DNA of 43,889 nt, from positions 1-43,889 of the forward strand of contig CAXPEB010000103.1 in assembly GCA_964215915.1 (NCBI GenBank), written 5' to 3'. Under the pieces are notes generated by a model that worked only from the letters and a program-made list of their open reading frames with translations, searched no databases and was not told the DNA's origin. Below, piece by piece: positions 34,076 through 42,264 of this stretch (the stretch's first letter is position 1; every line of letters starts with the position of its first letter). Made by a program: the position numbers and the translations under genes. The DNA comes from UBA8524 sp964215915. GTDB taxonomy: Bacteria; Bacteroidota; Bacteroidia; UBA8524.

Positions 34076-34852
34076 TTATTCGATTATGGTGCCGTCCTTT
34101 AAAACCACTTTAGATGTTTTGTCATCCCGGGTCCGTTTATCTCCCCGGGTGCCACATTCGCGATTGATCAGGGTCCAGTCCTGATGTTCATCCACAAACT
34201 GCACAATTTCCTCCGACGTCTTTTGGTAAGCATCGGGGCCCAGTCCTTGGTATACTTTGGTCAGAAATTCATGGTCTTCCGGATAATCCAGGATGAAGCG
34301 GTAATCCGGCCGAATCAGCGATGTGGGAATGTCCAGGGGAACCACCTTGAAGAGGTCGGTTTTAAGGAAATAATAAAGCCAGTATTCCGTAAATCCGGAT
34401 CCTTTGAGTTCAATTACCTTTTTCATCGCTGCCGGTTTGAGGCCGCTCAGGAAAAGTCCGGGGGGCAGATCGTGGCACTTTACGAGATCTGCATCGGTAT
34501 CCCGATAGGTTTGTACCAGTTGTTCGATCCTTTCATAAGGCAAGAGGGGGCAGTCTGCCGTCATGTTGATCACGTAGTCAAGCTTATAGATTTGAGCCGC
34601 GTCGTATAGACGTTGAATGACATCTTCCTCACTGCCCCGAAACACCTTTACACCCTCTTTTTCAACAACCTGAACCAGCTCGTCGTCCTGAGGGTGGGTG
34701 GATGTGCAAAGCACGATTTCGCTCAATATCGGAGCCAGCTTCAGCCTTCTGAGCATCCAGACGATATAGGGTGCCCCATTCACTTCCAGAAGGAGTTTTT
34801 TAGGGAGTCGGGTCGACTTCAGCCTGGCTGTTATCAAAAATCCTACTTTCAT
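34076..34852 (-). CDS. SpsF-like cytidylyltransferase
   Basis: This 258-residue nucleotidyltransferase has LITARLKSTRLPKKLLLEVNG at its N-terminus (R-x-x-S-x-R-L-P-x-K), VLCTSTHPQDDEL and MTADCPLLPYE, which are typical of SpsF-like CTP-dependent enzymes (COG1861). It is the only CMP-sugar synthetase candidate in the locus. It probably activates a nonulosonic acid to its CMP form. The sequence is nearer SpsF than canonical PseF or NeuA. The gene overlaps a Gfo/Idh gene by 4 bases. Confidence 0.85.
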   Translation of the reverse strand: MKVGFLITARLKSTRLPKKLLLEVNGAPYIVWMLRRLKLAPILSEIVLCTSTHPQDDELVQVVEKEGVKVFRGSEEDVIQRLYDAAQIYKLDYVINMTADCPLLPYERIEQLVQTYRDTDADLVKCHDLPPGLFLSGLKPAAMKKVIELKGSGFTEYWLYYFLKTDLFKVVPLDIPTSLIRPDYRFILDYPEDHEFLTKVYQGLGPDAYQKTSEEIVQFVDEHQDWTLINRECGTRGDKRTRDDKTSKVVLKDGTIIE

Positions 34853-35802
34853 TTACTATTTTGTTTTTGTTCTCCGTATGACTGCCGCTCTACTTCCTCA
34901 ATCACCTGGCTAACCGCAAGAGCTTCCTCAAACGTACAATTGACCGAGGTTCCTGATTCAATGAAGCGGATAAAATCTTTCATCTGATCGTAATACATCT
35001 CCGTGTATACGTCTTCAAACTTAAGCAGGGTCTGCGGGGTTGCCGAACCGTAGGGTGTAAAAAGCAATGCTTCCCCATTCCAGAAATACTTGCCCAAATC
35101 ATCGAAGAGTTCTCCTTCGTTGACATTAACCGGAGCAAAGTAATCCATCTCAAGATTTGCACGTGCCCCGTTCTTCATTTTCATGGATAGCAGGGCAAAA
35201 TCATCGACATCAAGTTCCAGGTGCGACAAATGATCCACCACACCCGTAACCTTTTCAGGGATACCCAGCCAGTGACAGGCCAGGTCGATCTCATGCGAAA
35301 GGGTACGGATCACTCCCCCGCCTAGTTCCTTTCTTGCCGTGTATTCCTGCCGATAATCCGCATAAGGATGCCACTTCGGAAGATAGAAAGAGCGCTTAAA
35401 CGATAGTTTATACACCTTTTCCAGGTCCAATTCATTCCGGAAATATTCCGATACCGGAAGAAAACGCATGCAGTAAGCTACACGAATGCGGTTTGCAAAC
35501 TCCGCCAGTTCCATGGCCTTTTCCCGGCTATGGGCAATGGGTTTCTCGATCAATACTTTAGAACCCGCATTCAGAAACGGCTTGGCACTTTCCACATGCA
35601 GAGACGTCGGGTTCGCCACAATCACTCCATCGGGCCGGAATTCCAGCGCGGCCTCCAGCCGGTCAAACTCCTCAATACCCGTTTCGTCCCGTAATGTTCC
35701 CTTTTTTGTTCGGAGGGCGGCTACTTCCACCCCACCAAGGTCTTGCAGCACCTTCAGATGCCGCCTGCCTATTGAGCCCAACCCGATGATCAATATCTTC
35801 AT
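34849..35802 (-). CDS. Gfo/Idh/MocA-family oxidoreductase
   Basis: This 317-residue protein has IIGLGSIGRRHLKVL as its Rossmann nucleotide-binding motif, VLIEKPIAHS as the family EKP motif and a second alpha/beta domain. It lies between the cytidylyltransferase and a second oxidoreductase of the same superfamily, with 4-base overlaps on both sides. A role in altering a sugar nucleotide or nonulosonate is likely; the substrate is unknown. Confidence 0.87.
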   Translation of the reverse strand: MKILIIGLGSIGRRHLKVLQDLGGVEVAALRTKKGTLRDETGIEEFDRLEAALEFRPDGVIVANPTSLHVESAKPFLNAGSKVLIEKPIAHSREKAMELAEFANRIRVAYCMRFLPVSEYFRNELDLEKVYKLSFKRSFYLPKWHPYADYRQEYTARKELGGGVIRTLSHEIDLACHWLGIPEKVTGVVDHLSHLELDVDDFALLSMKMKNGARANLEMDYFAPVNVNEGELFDDLGKYFWNGEALLFTPYGSATPQTLLKFEDVYTEMYYDQMKDFIRFIESGTSVNCTFEEALAVSQVIEEVERQSYGEQKQNSK

Positions 35803-36695
35803 CGTCCTTGTTCCAGTATGGATACTATTTCCAGGGTTTCTTCCCTGGGGATTTTGATACTTCGTTCTCTTATTCCTTGCAGAAATACCTGTATGGATGT
35901 TTTAAAGGCCTGGAAAGAATCGGAAAACACTTTGGTAACCGACTTATGTTCTCCAAAATAGGTGAACTGCAGCGGAACCGTATATCCGGAGTAGGTGGCA
36001 ATTCGTGCCCGTAGGTTCGTCCACTCCACCTGTCCCACATGCACCTTCCCGATCACCTCTTTTCGCACTCCAACCAGTTTTCCCCGATTCGGTATATTGG
36101 AAATCAGCGGATCAAGCAGGTGTACTGCATAAGTATCCCAATATTTTGGGGTCTGTGCCTCCACGTAATAGATCTCACCCATTTCTGCCCGTTCGGCTTC
36201 GGTAAGCAGCAGCTCTTGTGCAAATTTCAGGGAAGAGCAGGAAAAAAGCTGCCCGTCGTAGGTCTGATAACCTAACATGGCGTGGGCATCTGCCTGGGAA
36301 AGAGCCAGTGGTTTATCAATAAATACCGGGAGACCGGCTTTCAAAAACGGTTCGGACATAGCCCGGTGCTGTTCGGCATCGTCACGTGCCAGCAATACTG
36401 CATCCACCTGCCCGATCATCTCTTCGAGGCTCTGACAGCGGTTGGGTATCCGACTGGCCCTGGCCACATCTTCCGTTATCTCCTGATCCTGGGTCCAGAT
36501 ATGGGTAACTTCCACTCCGGGTATCCTGGCTTCAGGCCAGGATTGTTCCGCGAGGTATAAGGGGATAACAGGGAACGGACAGGATGCCATAGCTTCCGGA
36601 TCATACCCGTTACAAATGGCTGACCAGGAATACGGGTGTCCGTTTCCGGGGCTGAGTCCGATCACACCGAGTCGCAAAGTTGTCTCTTTATTCAT
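35799..36695 (-). CDS. Gfo/Idh/MocA-family oxidoreductase, atypical glycine motif
   Basis: This 298-residue protein starts at the ATG at 36695, which overlaps the aldo/keto reductase stop by 4 bases as in most of the operon; an upstream ATG at 36713 is less likely. It has LRLGVIGLSPGNGHPYSWS in place of the usual GxGxxG, VDAVLLARDD and a VFIDKPLAL segment (DKP for EKP). The unusual nucleotide-binding loop marks a distinct subgroup. The substrate is unknown but probably a sugar nucleotide. Confidence 0.83.
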   Translation of the reverse strand: MNKETTLRLGVIGLSPGNGHPYSWSAICNGYDPEAMASCPFPVIPLYLAEQSWPEARIPGVEVTHIWTQDQEITEDVARASRIPNRCQSLEEMIGQVDAVLLARDDAEQHRAMSEPFLKAGLPVFIDKPLALSQADAHAMLGYQTYDGQLFSCSSLKFAQELLLTEAERAEMGEIYYVEAQTPKYWDTYAVHLLDPLISNIPNRGKLVGVRKEVIGKVHVGQVEWTNLRARIATYSGYTVPLQFTYFGEHKSVTKVFSDSFQAFKTSIQVFLQGIRERSIKIPREETLEIVSILEQGR

Positions 36696-37555
36696 GATTC
36701 CTGTTTTGGCCAATTGCCCGGAAGCAAGAGCGCTTCCTGCACTTCCGGGATTGAAGGAAGGCTGGCGGAATGGTTCGCATTTTCAAGGGTATCGAGGTTT
36801 TTTTTCAGCTGTTCCCGGTTATTTACCCCTATTACCACCCGATCGATAAAGGATTGGCCGAGGCAGAAATTCAGCAGGGCGGCGGCTTTGTTACCCGGAT
36901 CCGGGAATAGCTGATTGAGTTGGGACAGCCAGGGTTTCAAGTCATCAAAAAATGGTGGCAGTTCCTGTACCGGCTGAAAAAACAGGCCTTGCAGAAAAGC
37001 TGAGCGTGTATGGACTTCCGTTCCCCTGTCATGCAGGTCCTTCAAACTTTCAGAGAAACGCCTGTCGAGCACATTAAACGGCACCTGCAGGATATCCGGA
37101 ATCATATCCCGGTCCAAAAGCCGGTTTAGCTCATCAACGGTATACAGGGAATAGCCGGCCTTTCGTATCCGGCCCAATGCTTTCAATTCCTGCAGGCGTA
37201 TCCAGATTTCCGGATTGGCCAGAAGGGTCTCTGAACGATGCGCCATATAGGCATAGAGCGAAGGTTGTTTCAGGCGATCCAGCGATTGTTGCAACATCGC
37301 TTCCAGTTCTGCCGCCTTTTCCAGGTCAGGAAATTTGGAGACTACCCGGAAGTCTTCCACCCCACAGTCGCCTAGTACGCTTTCGCTGTTTCCATAGAGG
37401 AATGCCGTATCCAGTAGGTTTATCCCGCGTGTGCGGGCCAGGTCCAATATCGCCAACACCTCTTCCGCCGAAGTCTGTCCCGCCGTATTCCCTATGCCGT
37501 AGGAAAGCCCGAACTGTACGGTACCTAGGGCCAGTTTATGAATTTGTTCGCTCAA
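36692..37555 (-). CDS. Aldo/keto reductase
   Basis: This 287-residue NADPH-dependent TIM-barrel reductase has the expected tetrad D49, Y54, K74 and H106 (LLDTAFLYG, VVSKFP, YMAHRSE) and the SYLQVPFNVL-type mid segment LQVPFNVLD. It overlaps pseC by 4 bases. Aldo/keto reductases occur next to pseudaminate genes in several bacteria; they may reduce a 4-keto sugar or correct a side product. The substrate is not shown. Confidence 0.86.
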   Translation of the reverse strand: MSEQIHKLALGTVQFGLSYGIGNTAGQTSAEEVLAILDLARTRGINLLDTAFLYGNSESVLGDCGVEDFRVVSKFPDLEKAAELEAMLQQSLDRLKQPSLYAYMAHRSETLLANPEIWIRLQELKALGRIRKAGYSLYTVDELNRLLDRDMIPDILQVPFNVLDRRFSESLKDLHDRGTEVHTRSAFLQGLFFQPVQELPPFFDDLKPWLSQLNQLFPDPGNKAAALLNFCLGQSFIDRVVIGVNNREQLKKNLDTLENANHSASLPSIPEVQEALLLPGNWPKQES

Positions 37556-38706
37556 GTTCCTGCTTGAAAATCCCGGATGGTCTTTACTACATACTGAAGC
37601 TCTTCGTCGCTAATGGACGGGTACATCGGTATGCTGAGGCATTTATCGTAGTATGCTTCCGCGTTGGGCAAGTCGCCTGCGTTCCAGCCCTTTTTGCGGT
37701 AGAAAGGCATCAGGTGAACGGGGATATAATGCACCTGGGCAAAGATTCCATTTTCTCTCAGGTATTGATACAATTCCTTACGCTGGTCAGACAATACCAC
37801 AAATAGGTGGTAGGCATGATAAAACCCTTCCGGCACCTTCTGAAAACCCAGTCCGGTTCCGGCCAACTGCTCGCGGTAATAGTCGGCAATGGCATTTCTT
37901 TTCTCCAGGCTTTGATCCAGCCTGCCGAGTTGCGTCCTTCCCAGAGCGGCCTGAAAATCGGTAAGCCGGTAATTGTATCCCAGCTCTACCATTTCGTAAT
38001 ACCAGGGGCCATCGTTTTTCTCCAGGAGGTCCGGGTCTTTGGTAATGCCATGAGTACGCAGCAGGTTGAGGTTTTTGAAGATTTCCTGGCTGCCGGTAGT
38101 GATCATTCCCCCTTCTCCACAGGCTATGTGTTTAACAGGATGGAAGGAGAAGATGGAACATTCGGCGAGGTCTCCCTGACCGGCAAAATGGTTCTCCCCT
38201 GATTCATCCGTAAAATAGGCACCCGGGGCATGGCAGGCATCTTCGATGATCCACAGGCCGTATTCATCGGCCAGGGCTCTGAGGCGCTTCATGTCTACCA
38301 TGAGTCCGGCAAAGGCCACCGGAATCACTCCTGAGTAGTAGCCTTTGGGCTGTGCTTTGAGCATGGACTCAAGAGCGTCCAGATCCATAAGAAAAGTATC
38401 CGGGTCAATGTCACAGAATTCCGTGGTACCGCCGCAATAGGCGATACAATTGGAAGAAGCGGCAAACGTAATAGGTGTGGTGATCACACGGGTACCCGGC
38501 TTTACACCCAGGGCCATGGCACACAGGTGAAGAGCGGCAGTGCCGTTTGCCACAGCCACGGCGTAAGGGGCATTGATGCGCCGGGCAAAAGCCTCCTCAA
38601 AACGGGCCAGTTCCGGCCCTTGTGTAAGGAAGTCAGATTGAAGTACCCGGCTTACTTCAGCCAGATCTTCTTCTGTAATATGTTGTTTTCCGTACGGGAT
38701 GTTCAT
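37552..38706 (-). CDS. pseC: UDP-4-amino-4,6-dideoxy-N-acetyl-beta-L-altrosamine transaminase
   Basis: PseC transfers the amino group from glutamate to the 4-keto sugar made by PseB. The 384-residue PLP enzyme of the DegT/DnrJ/EryC1/StrS family has GTAALHL, IIEDACHA (D156) and SFHPVKHIACGEGG with the PLP lysine K192. The SFHPVKHIACGEGG wording and the direct pseB neighbour support PseC over other sugar transaminases. It overlaps pseB by 4 bases and the aldo/keto reductase gene by 4 bases. Confidence 0.94.
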   Translation of the reverse strand: MNIPYGKQHITEEDLAEVSRVLQSDFLTQGPELARFEEAFARRINAPYAVAVANGTAALHLCAMALGVKPGTRVITTPITFAASSNCIAYCGGTTEFCDIDPDTFLMDLDALESMLKAQPKGYYSGVIPVAFAGLMVDMKRLRALADEYGLWIIEDACHAPGAYFTDESGENHFAGQGDLAECSIFSFHPVKHIACGEGGMITTGSQEIFKNLNLLRTHGITKDPDLLEKNDGPWYYEMVELGYNYRLTDFQAALGRTQLGRLDQSLEKRNAIADYYREQLAGTGLGFQKVPEGFYHAYHLFVVLSDQRKELYQYLRENGIFAQVHYIPVHLMPFYRKKGWNAGDLPNAEAYYDKCLSIPMYPSISDEELQYVVKTIRDFQAGT

Positions 38707-39725
38707 ACTTCAAATGTTGGATCCACATGTTCACGGATCAGTTTTCTGAGCGATTCAACCGTTTCCCATTCCGTGTTCTCACCGGAATGATAGCAAAACC
38801 CTTCCTCTACCCTGGTGGCATTAAAATGGTTGGTGAAGTCCTCCAGCTTCCAACGGTGTGTTGCCGGAAGGATTGCATAGTATTTACCGAGGTCGTAGGT
38901 ATAATAGGAGTCCGAAGTGGTGATCATTTCTTCATGGATCTTTTCACCAGGGCGGATACCGATAACCGGCTTTTCACATTCAGGACCGATTGCCTCTGCA
39001 AGGGTTAAAATATCGTAAGACGGTATTTTGGGAACAAAGATTTCCCCACCCCAGGAATGCTCCAGCGCATGCATGACCATATCCACACCACCCTGCAGGG
39101 AAATATTGAAACGGGTCATTTTTTCGCTGGTGATCGGCAATACTCCTTCCTTGCGTTTGTTCAGGAAGAAGGGGATTACGCTTCCATTGGAGCCCATCAC
39201 ATTACCATAGCGAACCACCGAAAACTTAATGGGGTTCCATCCGGTAATGTTATTGGCCGCTACAAACAATTTGTCGGAAGCCAGTTTCGTGGCCCCATAA
39301 AGGTTGATGGGGGCAGCGGCTTTGTCCGTGGAAAGCGCCACAACCCGCTCTACTTCTGATTCCAGGCTGACATTGATTACATTCTCCGCGCCCAGTACAT
39401 TGGTTTTCACACATTCCATCGGGTTGTATTCTGCGATAGGCACATGTTTCATTGCTGCGGCATGGATGATATAATCAATCCCTTTTACTGCCCTTTTCAG
39501 CCGGTCATAATCCCGGATATCGCCAATGAAGTAACGAAGCTGGGGATACGTGGACGTAGGAAACTCCTGGGCCATTTGAAACTGCTTTTGTTCGTCACGC
39601 GAAAAAATGACCAGTCTTTCCACCTCCGGATGCCGGAGAAGAATATGCTTTGTGAGGGCTTTTCCCAGAGAACCCGTTCCTCCGGTAATGAGAATGGACT
39701 TTCCCTTTAACATGTTAGTTGACAT
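38703..39725 (-). CDS. pseB: UDP-N-acetylglucosamine 4,6-dehydratase (inverting)
   Basis: PseB converts UDP-GlcNAc to UDP-2-acetamido-2,6-dideoxy-beta-L-arabino-hex-4-ulose, the first step of pseudaminate synthesis. The 340-residue SDR-type protein has GGTGSLG at 15-21, the STDKAAAPINLYGATK block with D134, K135 and Y143, and the FSRDEQKQFQMA segment of soluble PseB enzymes. The ATG at 39725 overlaps the flippase stop by 11 bases; an ATG at 39713 is an alternative start. Confidence 0.95.
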   Translation of the reverse strand: MSTNMLKGKSILITGGTGSLGKALTKHILLRHPEVERLVIFSRDEQKQFQMAQEFPTSTYPQLRYFIGDIRDYDRLKRAVKGIDYIIHAAAMKHVPIAEYNPMECVKTNVLGAENVINVSLESEVERVVALSTDKAAAPINLYGATKLASDKLFVAANNITGWNPIKFSVVRYGNVMGSNGSVIPFFLNKRKEGVLPITSEKMTRFNISLQGGVDMVMHALEHSWGGEIFVPKIPSYDILTLAEAIGPECEKPVIGIRPGEKIHEEMITTSDSYYTYDLGKYYAILPATHRWKLEDFTNHFNATRVEEGFCYHSGENTEWETVESLRKLIREHVDPTFEV

Positions 39726-41127
39726 AATTTACTATTGAACTTCGATAAGGCAGGACTAATATACCCGCCAGAATAAGCATGATTATAAGCCGGAGTGCAA
39801 GGTCCGGCCAGAATGCAAGGTTGAGTGAAATCAAACCGTAGTACGCCAAAAAAGCAAGCGCCACCGGTAACATCTTCACCACCATCTCCCCCAAACCGAT
39901 ACAATCATGTTTGAGTACATATTTGACTATCCCGTAAATTACCAGGAGCTGCACCAGGTAAGAGGCTACCGTGGTATAGGCTCCGGCAATCGATCCATAA
40001 ACCGGAATATAAATGGCATTGAGAATCACATTCAGCCCCCCGGCAATCAGGATGCTCAGGGTTGCGTACATATTTTTTTTCGCATATGAGACCCCCTGCT
40101 TAAAAAGCGGGACAAAGCTCAGGAAGTACTGACCGACCACAATTACCGGTATTACCTGCAAGGAGGAGGCAAAACTTTTGGTGCCCAGCAATTGCCCGAT
40201 CAGCGACCCAAACAGAATGAGTCCGAGTGCTCCTACTGAAATCAGCGAAATGATAAGACGGTACGAGTCATTGACCTTTTTTGTTTCTCCCTGATTCATC
40301 AGCGAATAGTAATCGGGAAGAAACGCATATTGCATGGCATTCGATACCACCAGCAGGAGCATGCTGATGTTATATGCAAAGCTGTACAGACCGGCTTCTT
40401 CTCCTCCCCTGTATGAATTGATCATAATCCGGTCTATCTCCATAAGAAGCACCGCACTGATGCTAGCCGGAAGAAGTGGCATCCCGTAACTGAACAGGTA
40501 CCGGATATGGTTCCATTTGACTTCCCACCTGAGATACGACCCGAATCTGCGGAGAAACCAGGCCAGGGTGAGAACAAGGACAATGACGTTGGCCCACATT
40601 CTCCCGAGATACACGTGTTCGGTCATAAAATACATGAACCCGGCTGCCAGGAAAAAACCCAGGTATCCCCTGGAAATGGTAACCATTCTTAATTCCTTGC
40701 TTTTTCTTTCAGCCCGGAGTATGCTGAGGATGACCGAAGAAAAAAACAACAGGATTGCGGTTGGAAACACATAGGGGATAGCTTCGACCGGAATGCTAAG
40801 CCAGCGGCTTATCTCCTCCTGCAGGAACAGGGAAATTCCAAACCCGGCCAACAGGGGCAGAAGGCAGATTATCAGACTCGTGCTCATAAAGCTGTCGAAG
40901 TCTTTCTGATCCTTCTCAAAATAATACCTTCCCAATCCAACGGACATGTTTAGGGTGATAATTGGTACAATCAAACCGGCTATGGAGGTGATCACATTGA
41001 GGTAACCATAATCTTCCGGGGTCAGTAAGCGGGTGAATACCGGGATGGAAATGAATGCCAGCCCTTTTGTAGCTATTTCAGAGCTTAGGTAGTTCCAGGA
41101 ATCCTTGAAAAAGGTAGACCTACTCAT
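39715..41127 (-). CDS. Wzx-like oligosaccharide flippase
   Basis: This 470-residue membrane protein has about 12-14 helices and the opening IATKGLAFISIPVFTRLLTPEDYG, typical of Wzx and related MOP-superfamily exporters. I choose the ATG at 41127, because the longer frame to 41181 lies inside the preceding gene and adds a non-membrane tail. It probably moves the undecaprenyl-linked repeat unit of this locus across the inner membrane. It overlaps the GT-B-like gene by 8 bases and pseB by 11. Confidence 0.92.
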   Translation of the reverse strand: MSRSTFFKDSWNYLSSEIATKGLAFISIPVFTRLLTPEDYGYLNVITSIAGLIVPIITLNMSVGLGRYYFEKDQKDFDSFMSTSLIICLLPLLAGFGISLFLQEEISRWLSIPVEAIPYVFPTAILLFFSSVILSILRAERKSKELRMVTISRGYLGFFLAAGFMYFMTEHVYLGRMWANVIVLVLTLAWFLRRFGSYLRWEVKWNHIRYLFSYGMPLLPASISAVLLMEIDRIMINSYRGGEEAGLYSFAYNISMLLLVVSNAMQYAFLPDYYSLMNQGETKKVNDSYRLIISLISVGALGLILFGSLIGQLLGTKSFASSLQVIPVIVVGQYFLSFVPLFKQGVSYAKKNMYATLSILIAGGLNVILNAIYIPVYGSIAGAYTTVASYLVQLLVIYGIVKYVLKHDCIGLGEMVVKMLPVALAFLAYYGLISLNLAFWPDLALRLIIMLILAGILVLPYRSSIVNYVN

Positions 41128-42262
41128 TGCCGGACAGAATAGTTTGAAACAGATGATCGGAGGAGGTTCCGAATCCCTCACCCAAATGACCGGTCAGGAA
41201 TTGGCGGTTTAGTTCTTCCACATCGATTTCCTTATTTCTTATTTTCCCAAACAGCGTTTCAAAATCTCCCGCCTCATTCAGCATCAGGGGGTAATCATCC
41301 AACCGAAACTTTCGAAAATCGAATTTTCCTCCGGGATTGGCCATCAGATAGGCCTTCCCCCTGAGGGTAGCCTCATAAACAAAAGTGGACCAGTGGCCTA
41401 CCACTGCATCAAACTCTTCAAGATCAATATCTCCGGAAATCACCTCAAAACCACTTAAGGCGGATCGGGCAAAGCCGATGTCGTCATTCGGGTGGGCTTT
41501 AAACACCACCTCATACTCAGAACCTGCAAAGGCATTTTTGTAAAACTCCGCAAAGACCAGCCAACCCTTTTCCCCGATAAAAGACCGTTTGTTCAGTATG
41601 ACCAGCAGACGGGGAACTTCATTTTTCATTCCGGTAAACGGGATACGTTCTTCTGAAAGAATGCGGGGCACTTGTTTTATCCGGTATTGACCCGGTACTA
41701 CATTATCCGTCCATCTCGGAGCCCACATAAGGTATTGCAGGTTCTTTGAGCCAAATGGCGGTGTATTAATTGTATCATTCAGACGGATCCCTGTTAAAAA
41801 CCCCGTAAGTCTGTTCTGCAACCTTGAACGTCTGTTTGCTCCGACATGCGCGGATACGATATTGGAATGCTGCAGGTAATAGAGGGGTAGTTGTGGATGT
41901 GAACGATGTATTACCTGTAATATCGGGTCATAAGAATCGGGGGTAAGAACCAAATCGGGAGAAAAGTCAGCAAGAGATTTGGCGACTTCCCGCTTCATCT
42001 CACGAATAGCACGGATGATTCCGAGGTGATACCCGATACGAGATCCCGCAGGCTTCCCTTCCGATTCTGCCAGAGCCTTACCGTAAGTATGTCGCACCCC
42101 GGCAAATTGAGCCAGGTCTTCTTCTTTCCATTTCGCCCGTGTCGATTTGAGTACCCCAATCTCGTGTCCTCGTTGCAAGGCATCATTCATAATCTGCTCA
42201 AACAGCCTGCGGAACAGGTAATCGTTTGGCGGAATCAGAAACAGAATCCGTTGCTTCCCCAC
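41120..42262 (-). CDS. GT-B-like transferase with HP and S motifs
   Basis: This 380-residue protein is not closely related to a family I can name. It opens with ILFLIPPNDYLFRRL, has LYYLQHSNIVSAH and, in the C-terminal half, VFKAHPNDDIGFARS and VGHWSTFVYEATLRG. The HP and ST segments resemble those of GT-B polysialyltransferase-type and CDP-glycerol-type capsule enzymes. It may add a nonulosonic acid or a phospho-alditol to the glycan. It lies 2 bp after the sialidase-like gene and overlaps the flippase by 8 bases. Confidence 0.55.
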   Translation of the reverse strand: MGKQRILFLIPPNDYLFRRLFEQIMNDALQRGHEIGVLKSTRAKWKEEDLAQFAGVRHTYGKALAESEGKPAGSRIGYHLGIIRAIREMKREVAKSLADFSPDLVLTPDSYDPILQVIHRSHPQLPLYYLQHSNIVSAHVGANRRSRLQNRLTGFLTGIRLNDTINTPPFGSKNLQYLMWAPRWTDNVVPGQYRIKQVPRILSEERIPFTGMKNEVPRLLVILNKRSFIGEKGWLVFAEFYKNAFAGSEYEVVFKAHPNDDIGFARSALSGFEVISGDIDLEEFDAVVGHWSTFVYEATLRGKAYLMANPGGKFDFRKFRLDDYPLMLNEAGDFETLFGKIRNKEIDVEELNRQFLTGHLGEGFGTSSDHLFQTILSGNE

Positions 42263-42264
42263 TG

